Shown here piece by piece: positions 18,054 through 26,214 of a stretch of 64,000 nucleotides of DNA. Numbering within the stretch: position 1 is the first letter of the stretch; every line of letters begins with the position of its first letter. The notes under the pieces are model-generated. The model did no database searches. It saw only the letters and a program-made list of their open reading frames with translations, and was not told the origin of the DNA. Location of the stretch: NCBI RefSeq assembly GCF_016775475.1, contig NZ_JAEUXJ010000003.1:124001-188000 (forward strand). The letters are read 5' to 3'. The DNA comes from Belnapia mucosa. GTDB lineage: Bacteria; Pseudomonadota; Alphaproteobacteria; Acetobacterales; Acetobacteraceae. Both the position numbers and the translations under genes were made by a program.

Positions 18054-21017
18054 ATGGCCATGACCGAACCGAGGATCGCCTCGGACCACCTGCCCCGTCC
18101 CTTCGACTCCGAGGCCGCCGCCCGGCTGCTCGAACGCTTCGGCGAGCGCGACGCCGCCGCCCGCGCCTTCGCCGCCAGCGCCGAGGGCGCGGCGCTGCTC
18201 GGCGCGCTGGGCGGGCACAGTTCCTATCTCGCGGATCTGGCGGTGCGGGAAGCCCCGGCGCTGCTGCGCCTGGCGGAGCGCGGGCCGGACGAGGCCTTCG
18301 CCCTCGCCCTCGACCCGCTCGGCCGCGCCGATCCGGCGGCGGCGCGGGAGGCGGTGGGGGTGCTGCTGCGGCAGGCGAAGCGGCAGGCGGCGCTGATCGC
18401 CGCCGCGGCCGATATCGCCGGGCTCTGGAGCCTCGACCAGGTCACCGGTGCGCTCTCGACCGTCGCCGAGCAGACGATCGACTTCGCCTGCAACCACCTG
18501 CTGCTGGCCGCCGCGACGCGCGGGGAGCTGAAGATCAGTGCCAAGTCGCCCGCCACCGGCAGCGGCCTCATCCTGCTCGGCATGGGCAAGCTGGGCGGGC
18601 GGGAGCTGAACTACTCCTCCGATGTGGACCTCATGGTGCTGTACGACCCGGAGGCGGCAACCTATCACAGCGACCGGGCGGGCGCCGCCTATGTCCGGCT
18701 CGCCCGCGACCTCGTGCGATTGCTCGAGGAGCGGACGGCCGAGGGCTATGTCTTCCGAACCGATCTCCGCCTCCGCCCGGATCCGGCGGCGACGCCGCTC
18801 GCCGTCTCGGTCAATGCCGCCATCGTCTACTACGAGAGCATGGGCCAGAACTGGGAACGCGCCGCCATGATCAAGGCGCGGCCGGTGGCCGGCGACCGGG
18901 CGCTCGGCGAGCATTTCCTGCGCGAGATCCGGCCCTTCGTCTGGCGCCGCCACCTGGATTTCGCCGCCGTCACCGACATCCATTCGATCAAGCGGCAGAT
19001 CCACGCGCATAAGGGCACCAAGGGCGCCGGCGCCACCATCCCGACGCCGGAGGCGCTGGCCGGGCATGACGTGAAGCTCGGCCGCGGCGGCATCCGCGAA
19101 ATCGAGTTCACCGCCCAGGTGCTGCAATTGATCTGGGGCGGGCGCGATCCCGGGCTGCGCGACCCGACCACGCTCGGCGCGCTGGCGGCGCTGGCGGCGG
19201 CGGGGCGGATCGAGCGGCGGGCGGCCGCCGACCTCGCCGATGCCTATGTCTTCCTGCGGAATCTGGAGCACCGGTTGCAGATGGTGGCAGACCGGCAGAC
19301 GCACAGGCTGCCGGAGGATGCGACCGGCCTCGCCCGCATCGCCTCCTTCATGGGCTTCGACAGCTTCGAGGGTTTCGCCGCTGCCTTCCTCGGCCATTTG
19401 GAGCGGGTGGAGCGCCACTACGGCAATTTCTTCGAGACCGCCCCCTCCCTCTCCCTGCCCGAGGCGCAGGGCAACCTGGTCTTCACCGGGGTGGAGGATG
19501 ATCCGGCGACGCTCGCCACGCTGAAGCGGCTGGGCTTCGCCGACCCATCTTCCGTCGCCGCCATGATCCGGTCCTGGCACCATGGCCGGCCGCGCGCCAC
19601 CCGCAGCGAGCGGGCGCGGGAGCTGCTGACCGAGCTGGTGCCGACCTTGCTCGCCGCCTTCGCCCGCCAGCCGCATCCCGACCAGGCGCTGGCGCGGTTC
19701 GACGGCATGCTCTCCCGCCTGCAGGCCGGCGTGCAGATGCTCAGCCTGTTCCGCCGCAACCCGGCGCTGCTCGACCGGGTGGCGGGGATCCTCGGCGCGG
19801 CGCCGCAGCTTGCGAACCATCTGGCACACAACGCGGCGGCGCTGGACGGGCTGCTGGCCGGCAGCCTTTCCCCCGCCGCGGCCGATCCGGCGGCCGGCCT
19901 GCCGGCGCTGGTGAAGGATGCCCGCCACCTCGAGGAAGCGCTGGAGGCGGCGCGGCGCCTGGCGACGGAGCGGAAATTCGAGATCGATGCGGCGGCGCTG
20001 GAAGGCCAGCTCGATGCCGACACCGCCGGGGAGCTGCGGGCGGATCTGGCCGATGCCGCCATCGCCGCGCTGCTGCCCCGCGTCGCCGCCGATTTCGCCG
20101 AACGCTATGGCCGGGTGCCCGGCGGGGCGCTGGCCGTCGTCGCCTTCGGCAAGCTGGGGGGCCGGGAGATGCTGCCCGGCTCCGATCTCGACCTGGTCCT
20201 GGTCTATGACCACGACCCGGAGGCGACCGAGAGCAGCGGCGGGCGGAAGGCCCTGGCGCCCTCCGAGTATTTCATCCGCCTGGCGCCGCAGGTGGTGGGC
20301 GCCATCACCGCGCCCGGGGCCGAGGGACGGCTCTGGGAGGTGGATATGCGGCTCCGCCCCTCGGGCAATAAGGGACCGGTGGCGATCCGCCTCGCCTCGC
20401 TGGAGCAATATCACCGGGAGAATGCCTGGACCTGGGAGCGGATGGCGCTGACCCGGGCGCGGCCGGTGGCCGGGCCGCCGGCGCTGAAGCGTCGCATCAA
20501 TGAGGTGCTGCGCGCCGCGATCCTGAAGCCGGGCGCCGCCGAGGTGGCGCTGGCCGATGCCACCGCCATGCGGGCGCGGATGCTGCGGGAGCTGCCCTCC
20601 GAGGGTCCCTGGGACGTGAAGGCGATGCCGGGCGGGTTGATCGAGGTGGAGTTCATCGCCCAGGCCCTGCAACTGGCCCATGCGCCGGCCGAGCCCCGCA
20701 TCCTGGCGACCACCACCCGCACCGCCCTTGCCCGGCTCGGCCAATACGGGATGCTGCCGCGGGAGGAAGCGGCGGCGCTGATCGCGGCCGACCGGCTGTG
20801 GCGGACCATCATCGGCTTGGTGCGGCTGACCATCGGCAAGTCGCGGGAGGCCAACCTGCCGGCGCCGGGCGCGGCGGCGCTGCTGCGCGTCGCGGCGCCG
20901 CTGCTCGACCCGGCCCCGGTTGACCTCCCCGCGCTGCGCGCTCAGATGCAGGACGTGGCCGGAACGGTCCGCGCGATCTTCGAGCGGCGGGTCGGCAGCC
21001 TGGGGGGCACAGCATGA
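18054..21017 (+). CDS. glnE: Bifunctional glutamine synthetase adenylyltransferase/adenylyl-removing enzyme
   Basis: GlnE adds or removes AMP on glutamine synthetase in response to PII, tuning nitrogen assimilation. The 987-residue length is right for the two-domain enzyme. The N-terminal nucleotidyltransferase motif LGMGKLGGRELNYSSDVDL lies near residue 175 and its C-terminal counterpart VAFGKLGGREMLPGSDLDL near residue 695; both keep the G-S/x-D-x-D metal site. Its stop overlaps the bcp start in ATGA, a pairing I recall from other alphaproteobacteria. Only 17 bases separate it from the divergent AsmA-like gene. Confidence 0.96.
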   Translation: MAMTEPRIASDHLPRPFDSEAAARLLERFGERDAAARAFAASAEGAALLGALGGHSSYLADLAVREAPALLRLAERGPDEAFALALDPLGRADPAAAREAVGVLLRQAKRQAALIAAAADIAGLWSLDQVTGALSTVAEQTIDFACNHLLLAAATRGELKISAKSPATGSGLILLGMGKLGGRELNYSSDVDLMVLYDPEAATYHSDRAGAAYVRLARDLVRLLEERTAEGYVFRTDLRLRPDPAATPLAVSVNAAIVYYESMGQNWERAAMIKARPVAGDRALGEHFLREIRPFVWRRHLDFAAVTDIHSIKRQIHAHKGTKGAGATIPTPEALAGHDVKLGRGGIREIEFTAQVLQLIWGGRDPGLRDPTTLGALAALAAAGRIERRAAADLADAYVFLRNLEHRLQMVADRQTHRLPEDATGLARIASFMGFDSFEGFAAAFLGHLERVERHYGNFFETAPSLSLPEAQGNLVFTGVEDDPATLATLKRLGFADPSSVAAMIRSWHHGRPRATRSERARELLTELVPTLLAAFARQPHPDQALARFDGMLSRLQAGVQMLSLFRRNPALLDRVAGILGAAPQLANHLAHNAAALDGLLAGSLSPAAADPAAGLPALVKDARHLEEALEAARRLATERKFEIDAAALEGQLDADTAGELRADLADAAIAALLPRVAADFAERYGRVPGGALAVVAFGKLGGREMLPGSDLDLVLVYDHDPEATESSGGRKALAPSEYFIRLAPQVVGAITAPGAEGRLWEVDMRLRPSGNKGPVAIRLASLEQYHRENAWTWERMALTRARPVAGPPALKRRINEVLRAAILKPGAAEVALADATAMRARMLRELPSEGPWDVKAMPGGLIEVEFIAQALQLAHAPAEPRILATTTRTALARLGQYGMLPREEAAALIAADRLWRTIIGLVRLTIGKSREANLPAPGAAALLRVAAPLLDPAPVDLPALRAQMQDVAGTVRAIFERRVGSLGGTA

Positions 21018-21487
21018 GCGAGACGGGACCAGCGGAGGGGCAGCCGGCCCCGGAGTTCAGCATGCCGGCGAGCGGCGGGCGGACCGTCAGCCTGGATGGG
21101 CTGAAGGGAGGGCCCTTCCTTCTCTATTTCTATCCGAAGGCGGATACGCCCGGCTGCACCAAGCAGGCCTGCGGCATCCAGGAAGCGCTGCCGCAGCTTG
21201 GCAAGCTCGGCCTGACGGTGATCGGGGTGAGCCCGGACAAGATCCCGCCGATCGAGAAATTCGCCCAGAAATTCGGCCTGGAATTCCCGCTCGCCTCGGA
21301 TGTCGACCACAAGGTGGCCGAGGCCTATGGCACCTGGGTCGAGAAATCCATGTACGGCAAGAAATACATGGGGATGGAGCGGAGCAGCTTCCTCGTCGCC
21401 GCCGACGGCACCATCGCCCGCATCTGGCGCAAGGTGAAGCCGGAGGCGCATGCGGCCGAGGTGCTGAGGGCGGCCGCTGCCCTCTAG
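21014..21487 (+). CDS. bcp: Thioredoxin-dependent peroxiredoxin, Bcp/PrxQ type
   Basis: The 157-residue cytoplasmic peroxidase reduces hydrogen and organic peroxides using thioredoxin. The peroxidatic Cys is C48 in ADTPGCTKQAC, and the resolving Cys is C53 five residues later, the atypical two-Cys arrangement of the PrxQ group. YFYPKADTPG and VSPDKIPPIEKF are also family signatures. It overlaps the glnE stop by four bases and should be translated with it. It is the third peroxide-detoxifying gene in the window, with the haem peroxidase and the manganese catalase. Confidence 0.95.
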   Translation: MSETGPAEGQPAPEFSMPASGGRTVSLDGLKGGPFLLYFYPKADTPGCTKQACGIQEALPQLGKLGLTVIGVSPDKIPPIEKFAQKFGLEFPLASDVDHKVAEAYGTWVEKSMYGKKYMGMERSSFLVAADGTIARIWRKVKPEAHAAEVLRAAAAL

Positions 21488-21488
21488 C

Positions 21489-21752
21489 CTACATCCGCTT
21501 GTAGTCCTCGGTCGCGATATCCTCGCCGAACTGGCCGTGGTCCTCGGGCAGAGGACCGCGCTTTTCCTGGGCGGTGTCCATCGGCGCCGCCAGCGGCTCC
21601 TCGCCCGGCCCGGCCGGGATCGCCCGCTCGGCGGTGCAGGAGCAGACCGTGCTGCCATCCGGCAGCCGGTTCGGCATCGTCACCTCATCGCAATGCGGGC
21701 ATTGGATGGCTTCGAGCCGCGGGGAGGCGGGCGGGGGGGCGCTGTCGCTCAT
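21489..21752 (-). CDS. Small hypothetical protein with CxxC motifs
   Basis: The 87-residue protein begins MSDSAPPP and carries IQCPHCDEVTMPNRLP, then STVCSC, giving CPHC and CSC pairs that could bind one zinc as a ribbon. The C-terminal half is acidic and probably disordered (GQFGEDIATEDYKRM at the end). I do not recognise a named family. The ATG at 21752 is chosen because residues further upstream do not resemble coding sequence. It follows the DUF3126 gene on the reverse strand by about 30 bases and may be co-transcribed with it and bolA. Its stop is one base from the convergent bcp stop. Confidence 0.65.
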   Translation of the reverse strand: MSDSAPPPASPRLEAIQCPHCDEVTMPNRLPDGSTVCSCTAERAIPAGPGEEPLAAPMDTAQEKRGPLPEDHGQFGEDIATEDYKRM

Positions 21753-21783
21753 GCCCGCCTCAATGCGCAGGATGGGTGCGGGT

Positions 21784-22002
21784 TCAGTTGATCTGGGACA
21801 GATCCTCGGCCAGCACGACGATCTGGATGGCGTAGGAGACCTCGCCATCCTCGGTGTCGCGGTGGACGGTGCCGACGAATTCCGAGCCGACGAAGAGCTC
21901 GACCGAGGCGTTCTTGCGCTGCGGGGTGCTGAGCTTGATCCGGTCGTTGCCCAGCAGCCGGCGAAGATGCGCCTGCACCGCGGCGAGTTCGGCTGGGGTC
22001 AT
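21784..22002 (-). CDS. DUF3126 family protein
   Basis: The 72-residue protein has the features of DUF3126: an N-terminal helix (PAELAAVQAHLRRLLGN), then KNASVELFVGSEFVGTVHRD and YAIQIVVLAEDL. It is small and probably a single compact alpha/beta domain. No function is known to me. The family is alphaproteobacterial in my recollection and is often near bolA and the cobST cluster. It lies 59 bases downstream of bolA on the same strand. Confidence 0.85.
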   Translation of the reverse strand: MTPAELAAVQAHLRRLLGNDRIKLSTPQRKNASVELFVGSEFVGTVHRDTEDGEVSYAIQIVVLAEDLSQIN

Positions 22003-22061
22003 GGGTCTTGATCCTGAAACTTGCGGGAGCGCGGAGGCATAACCCGCAGGGCGCCGCAGGG

Positions 22062-22346
22062 CTACCCTTTTGGTCCGGCCTCCTCCGGCGCCAGCAGCCG
22101 GAGCGCGAGGGCATGCATCCCGCCCTCGAATTCCGCCGCCAGCGCGGCATGGACGGCGCGCGACCGGGCGAGCCGGCCCATCCCGGCGAAGGCCGGGCTG
22201 ACCATCAGGACGCTGTAATGCGTCTCGCCCCCCGGCTGGGCGCCGGCATGGCCGGCATGGCGGTGGCTGTCGTCCTCGATCTCGATCCGGGAACCGGGGA
22301 AGGCGGCGTCGAGGGCGGCTTGGATGCGGCTGGCGCGGGTCTGCAT
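22062..22346 (-). CDS. BolA family protein
   Basis: The 94-residue protein starts MQTRASRIQAALDAAFPGS and contains the BolA core: IEIEDDSHRHAGHAG, THYSVLMVSPAFAG and GRLARSRAVHAAL, ending GGMHALALRLLAPEE. BolA proteins pair with monothiol glutaredoxins to bind [2Fe-2S] clusters and influence iron and stress responses. The start at 22346 is preferred to one 12 codons upstream because the family usually begins just before this helix. The divergent J-domain gene begins about 95 bases away; I recall this bolA/dnaJ-like/cobST arrangement in other alphaproteobacteria. Confidence 0.9.
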   Translation of the reverse strand: MQTRASRIQAALDAAFPGSRIEIEDDSHRHAGHAGAQPGGETHYSVLMVSPAFAGMGRLARSRAVHAALAAEFEGGMHALALRLLAPEEAGPKG

Positions 22347-22441
22347 GGCGCGTTCATGCCCCTGATCCGCGGTCCCTGCCAAGTCATTCCCCAGGTCCCG
22401 CTCGGCTTGCAGAGGCGCAGGGGGACGCCCATAACTGGCCG

Positions 22442-23044
22442 ATGCCCCCCCGCCGTGGAGCCAAACCCGAACCCCAGAGCCCGTCCCGTCCCTGCGACGC
22501 CCCGGGCTGCGCCGACCCGGGCGAATACCGGGCCCCGAAATCCCGCACCAGCCTCAACGAATACCGCTGGTTCTGCCTGCCGCATGTCCGGGAGTACAAC
22601 GCCTCCTGGGATTATTACAAAGGCATGGGCCCGAACGAGATCGAGGCCAATCTCCGGCACGACACCTCCTGGCAGCGGCCGACCTGGCCGCTCGGCCGGC
22701 TCGGCGGCAGCCAGCGCTTCGACCCGGAATTCCTGCGCGATCCGCTCGGCCTGCTCTATACGACGCCGCTGCATGCGCGGCGGACCCGGCCGGCCGAAGC
22801 AAAGCCGAAGGCCCCGCCCGAACTGCGGGCCGCGCTCGACGTTCTGGGCCTTGAGTGGCCGCTCGACCAGGGAACCCTCAGGGCGCGCTACCATGAGCTG
22901 GCGAAGCAGCTCCACCCGGATGTGAATGGCGGCGACCGCGGCGCGGAGGACCGTCTGAAGGATGTGAACCGCGCCTATAGCCTGTTGCGCCAGCGGGCCG
23001 GCCAGTCCGGCCTGGCCGCGGAAGCGGCCGCCGCCCCAGGCTAG
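22442..23044 (+). CDS. J-domain (DnaJ-like) protein with N-terminal Cys cluster
   Basis: The 200-residue protein carries its J domain at the C terminus, the reverse of canonical DnaJ. HPD is at residues 158-160 in AKQLHPDVNGGDRG, followed by DVNRAYSLLRQ. The N-terminal part has C18 and C23 (CDAPGC) and C45-H48 (FCLPH), which could form a zinc site, and NEYRWFCLPHVREYN is conserved in related proteins as I remember them. It should stimulate DnaK ATPase toward specific clients. It lies just upstream of cobS and cobT on the same strand, 69 bases from cobS, so a role in assembling the cobaltochelatase is plausible but inferred. Confidence 0.88.
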   Translation: MPPRRGAKPEPQSPSRPCDAPGCADPGEYRAPKSRTSLNEYRWFCLPHVREYNASWDYYKGMGPNEIEANLRHDTSWQRPTWPLGRLGGSQRFDPEFLRDPLGLLYTTPLHARRTRPAEAKPKAPPELRAALDVLGLEWPLDQGTLRARYHELAKQLHPDVNGGDRGAEDRLKDVNRAYSLLRQRAGQSGLAAEAAAAPG

Positions 23045-23113
23045 GAATTCGCCCCGAGGCGGGTAGCCTGCCGCCTGTCCCTGCCCTAAACTTTCCAGCA
23101 AGAACCTGAGCGG

Positions 23114-24127
23114 ATGCCGATGAACAAGGTCGCCAACCTCGCCGAAATCCGTCCCACTTCGGCGATCGAATCCCCGGACACGAGCGTGAACGCGCGCGAG
23201 GCCTTCGGCCTCGACATCGACATGCAGGTCCCGGCCTTCTCCCTGCGCACCGAGCATGTGCCGGAGATCGACGAGAGCTATCGCTTCGACCGCGAGACGA
23301 CGCTGGCGATCCTGGCCGGCTTCGCCAACAACCGCCGCGTGATGGTCCAGGGCTATCACGGCACCGGCAAATCCACCCATATCGAGCAGGTGGCGGCGCG
23401 GCTGAACTGGCCCTGCATCCGCGTCAACCTCGACAGCCATATCAGCCGCATCGACCTGATCGGGAAGGACGCGATCGTCCTGAAGGACGGCAAGCAGGTG
23501 ACGGAGTTCCGCGAGGGCATCCTGCCCTGGGCGCTCCAGCATCCCTGCGCGCTGGTCTTCGACGAATATGATGCGGGCCGGCCGGACGTGATGTTCGTCA
23601 TCCAGCGCGTGCTGGAGGTCGAGGGCAGGCTGACCCTGCTGGACCAGAACCGGGTGATCCGGCCGAACCCCTGGTTCCGCCTGTTTGCCACGGCGAACAC
23701 GGTGGGCCTGGGCGACACCACGGGGCTCTATCACGGCACCCAGCAGATCAACCAGGGCCAGATGGACCGCTGGAACATCGTCGCCACGCTGAACTACCTG
23801 CCGCATACGCAGGAGACGCAGATCGTGATGGCGAAGCTCGGCATCGACCCGTCCGACGCCAAGATGAAGAAGCGCGTCGAGGCGATGGTGGCGCTGGCCG
23901 ACCTGACCCGCGCGGGCTTCATCGCGGGCGACATCAGCACCGTCATGTCGCCCCGCACCGTCATCACCTGGGCCGAAAATACCCGGATCTTCGGCGATGT
24001 CGGCTTCGCCTTCCGCCTCACCTTCCTCAACAAGTGCGACGAGGCGGAGCGCAGCACGGTGGCCGAATACTACCAGCGCTGCTTCAACGAGGACCTGCCG
24101 ACGGGCCTGCTGAAGAAGGCCGGGTAG
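23114..24127 (+). CDS. cobS: Aerobic cobaltochelatase subunit CobS
   Basis: CobS is the AAA+ ATPase of the CobNST complex that inserts cobalt into hydrogenobyrinic acid a,c-diamide in aerobic cobalamin synthesis. The 337-residue length is normal. Walker A is GYHGTGKS at residues 80-87, and Walker B is [10 protein letters not shown] around D150-E151. [18 protein letters not shown] is the family sensor region. Translation may begin at 23114 or at the next ATG (23120). cobT follows after 110 bases containing a strong hairpin. CobN is not in the window. Confidence 0.97.
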   Translation: MPMNKVANLAEIRPTSAIESPDTSVNAREAFGLDIDMQVPAFSLRTEHVPEIDESYRFDRETTLAILAGFANNRRVMVQGYHGTGKSTHIEQVAARLNWPCIRVNLDSHISRIDLIGKDAIVLKDGKQVTEFREGILPWALQHPCALVFDEYDAGRPDVMFVIQRVLEVEGRLTLLDQNRVIRPNPWFRLFATANTVGLGDTTGLYHGTQQINQGQMDRWNIVATLNYLPHTQETQIVMAKLGIDPSDAKMKKRVEAMVALADLTRAGFIAGDISTVMSPRTVITWAENTRIFGDVGFAFRLTFLNKCDEAERSTVAEYYQRCFNEDLPTGLLKKAG

Positions 24128-24143
24128 GACTCCTCCGCACCGC

Positions 24144-24178
24144 ATGCGCCCGCGGCTGTCCCGATGCCGCGGGCGCAT
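24144..24178 (+). terminator. Strong GC hairpin between cobS and cobT
   Basis: Perfect 13-base arms (24144-24156 and 24166-24178, ATGCGCCCGCGGC and its complement) enclose a nine-base loop. There is no run of T after it, so it is not a textbook intrinsic terminator. It could protect the cobS transcript end, attenuate readthrough, or cause partial termination that lowers CobT relative to CobS. It lies 16 bases after the cobS stop and about 60 before the cobT start. Confidence 0.6.
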
Positions 24179-24237
24179 CGCCTTGAGGAGACTCGTTGCA
24201 ATCGGGCCGGCGGCCGGAACGAAGCGGAAGCCATAGC

Positions 24238-26106
24238 ATGTCGAAGCAAGACCTGACCCGCCAGGAAGAGTTCAAGCGCGCCACCGCCGGGACCCTGCGC
24301 GCCGTCGCCCATGCCAATGCCGAGGTGCAGGTGGCCTTCCAGCCCGGCCCCGGCGGCGTTGCCGGCAAGCGGGTGCGGCTGCCGTTGCCGACCCGCGCCC
24401 TGCCGCCGGCCGAGATGGCGAAGCTGCGCGGCGCCGCCGATGCCGCGGCGCTCCGGCTCCGCCACCATTCGGAATCGGTCCATGCCTCCCGCCTGCCCCA
24501 GCGCCGCGAGGCGAAGGAGGTCTATGACGCGCTGGAGGATGTCCGGGTCGAGGCCGTGGGCAGCCGGCACATGGCCGGCGTCGCCGCCAATCTCCGCGCC
24601 CGGCTGAACGACCTCTGCGAGACCGAGGGCTATGACCGGATGACCCGGAAGGACCAGCTGCCGCTGCCCGCGGCGCTGTCCCTCCTGGCGCGCGAGCGCA
24701 TCTCCGGCGAGCCGGCGCCGGCCGCGGCGCATCGCGTGCTCGATCTCTGGCGCGACACGCTCGGCGAGCGGGCCGATGCGGCGCTGCAGGAGATGGCCCA
24801 CAATACCGAGGACCAGGATGCCTTCGCCCGCGCCGCCCGCAAGCTGCTGACCGCGCTCGACCTGGCCGAAGCCGAGGTGGAGTCCGAGGCCGAGGACCAG
24901 GAGGACGGCGAGGAGAGCGGCGAGCAGTCCAGCCAGCAGGACCAGTCCGGCGAGGGCGAGGCCCAGTCGCAGGACCAGGAGAGCATGCTCGGCGCCCAGC
25001 CCGAGACCATGCAGGGCGAGGCCGCCGAGGAAGAGGCCGAGGAGACCGAGGACGAAGGCGCCGCCGCCGAGGGCGACGACAAGCCCGGCGGCCCGCAGCA
25101 GCGCCGCGAGGTGCCGCAGACCGACGATTCCAGCCGCTACCACCCCTTCACCACCCAGTTCGACGAGATCATCGAGGCCGACGAGCTCTGCGACCCGGAG
25201 GAGCTGGGCCGGCTGCGCCAGCAGCTCGACCAGCAGCTCTCCCACCTCCAGGGCGTCGTCTCGAAGCTCGCCAACCGGCTGCAGCGGCGGCTGCTGGCGC
25301 AGCAGCAGCGCGCCTGGGAATTCGACCTGGAGGAGGGGATGCTGGATGCGGCGCGCCTCGCCCGCATCGTCGCCAATCCCATGCTCTCGCTGAGCTACAA
25401 GCGGGAGCGCGAGGCGGATTTCCGCGACACCGTCGTCAGTCTGCTGATCGACAATTCCGGCTCCATGCGCGGCCGGCCGATCACGGTCGCCGCCATGTGC
25501 TCGGACATCCTGGCCCGCACGCTCGAGCGCTGCGCGGTGAAGACCGAGATCCTCGGCTTCACCACCCGCGCCTGGAAGGGCGGCCAGAGCCGCGAGCGCT
25601 GGGTGCAGGAAGGCAAGCCGCGCAATCCGGGCCGGCTGAACGACCTGCGCCATGTCGTCTACAAGGCAGCCGATGCGCCCTGGCGGCGCGCGCGCAAGAA
25701 TCTCGGCCTGATGCTGCGCGAGGGGCTGCTGAAGGAGAATATCGACGGCGAGGCGCTGGAATGGGCCTATAAGCGCCTCCGCGGGCGGCCGGAGCACCGG
25801 CGCATCCTGATGGTGATCTCGGACGGCGCGCCGGTCGATGACAGCACCCTCTCGGTCAATCCGGGCAACTACCTGGAACGCCACCTGCGCAAGGTGATCG
25901 GCGATATCGAAGGCCGCGGCGATGTCGAGCTGATCGCGATCGGCATCGGCCATGACGTGACCCGCTACTATCGCCGCGCCGTCACCATCGTGGATGCCGA
26001 GGAGCTGGGCGGCACCATGATGAAGAAGCTGGCCGAGCTCTTCGACGAGGATGCGGCCGAGGCCTGGCAGCGAGCCGCCACGGAACGCTCCGCCGTCCTC
26101 GTCTAG
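24238..26106 (+). CDS. cobT: Aerobic cobaltochelatase subunit CobT
   Basis: CobT is the MIDAS-containing partner of CobS in the cobaltochelatase. The 622-residue protein has an N-terminal helical region, a highly acidic Glu/Gln/Asp-rich linker at about residues 210-300, and a C-terminal von Willebrand A domain whose MIDAS motif is DNSGSMRG from D405. ATG 24238 (GGAAG eight bases upstream) begins [15 protein letters not shown], as in relatives; an upstream TTG at 24196 preceded by GAGGAG would add 14 residues. The stop codon TAG is itself part of the palindromic repeat that follows. Confidence 0.96.
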   Translation: MSKQDLTRQEEFKRATAGTLRAVAHANAEVQVAFQPGPGGVAGKRVRLPLPTRALPPAEMAKLRGAADAAALRLRHHSESVHASRLPQRREAKEVYDALEDVRVEAVGSRHMAGVAANLRARLNDLCETEGYDRMTRKDQLPLPAALSLLARERISGEPAPAAAHRVLDLWRDTLGERADAALQEMAHNTEDQDAFARAARKLLTALDLAEAEVESEAEDQEDGEESGEQSSQQDQSGEGEAQSQDQESMLGAQPETMQGEAAEEEAEETEDEGAAAEGDDKPGGPQQRREVPQTDDSSRYHPFTTQFDEIIEADELCDPEELGRLRQQLDQQLSHLQGVVSKLANRLQRRLLAQQQRAWEFDLEEGMLDAARLARIVANPMLSLSYKREREADFRDTVVSLLIDNSGSMRGRPITVAAMCSDILARTLERCAVKTEILGFTTRAWKGGQSRERWVQEGKPRNPGRLNDLRHVVYKAADAPWRRARKNLGLMLREGLLKENIDGEALEWAYKRLRGRPEHRRILMVISDGAPVDDSTLSVNPGNYLERHLRKVIGDIEGRGDVELIAIGIGHDVTRYYRRAVTIVDAEELGGTMMKKLAELFDEDAAEAWQRAATERSAVLV

Positions 26107-26210
26107 AGCGGGTTCCGTTCGCGTTGGCTCACGAAACCCACTCCAGCTCTTTGTTCGAGCGAGCAAATTACTCCAATCAGGTGATGTCACCTGATTGGAG
26201 TTTGCTCTAG
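26103..26210. repeat. 108-bp palindromic intergenic repeat bounded by CTAGAGC/GCTCTAG
   Basis: The element begins CTAGAGC at 26103 and ends GCTCTAG at 26210. Inside its right half is a perfect 15-base hairpin (26170-26184 and 26187-26201, ACTCCAATCAGGTGA and complement) with a two-base loop, flanked by GAGCAA/TTGCTC that extend the stem after a three-base bulge. It is clearly more AT-rich than its neighbours. The left end supplies the TAG stop of cobT, and the next gene starts four bases after the right end. Repeats with these ends are familiar to me from alphaproteobacterial intergenic regions; no second copy is in this window. Confidence 0.7.
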
Positions 26211-26214
26211 CCGC

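Noticed and set aside
14971-18063. Very long open frame on the forward strand opposite the AsmA-like gene
   Set aside because: Its translation is Arg/Ala/Gly/Gln-rich without any domain, as expected for antisense frames in GC-rich DNA; the reverse-strand product has a membrane helix and a recognisable family.
18033-20744. Long reverse-strand frame opposite glnE
   Set aside because: glnE has both catalytic motifs at the right spacing; the antisense product is low-complexity.
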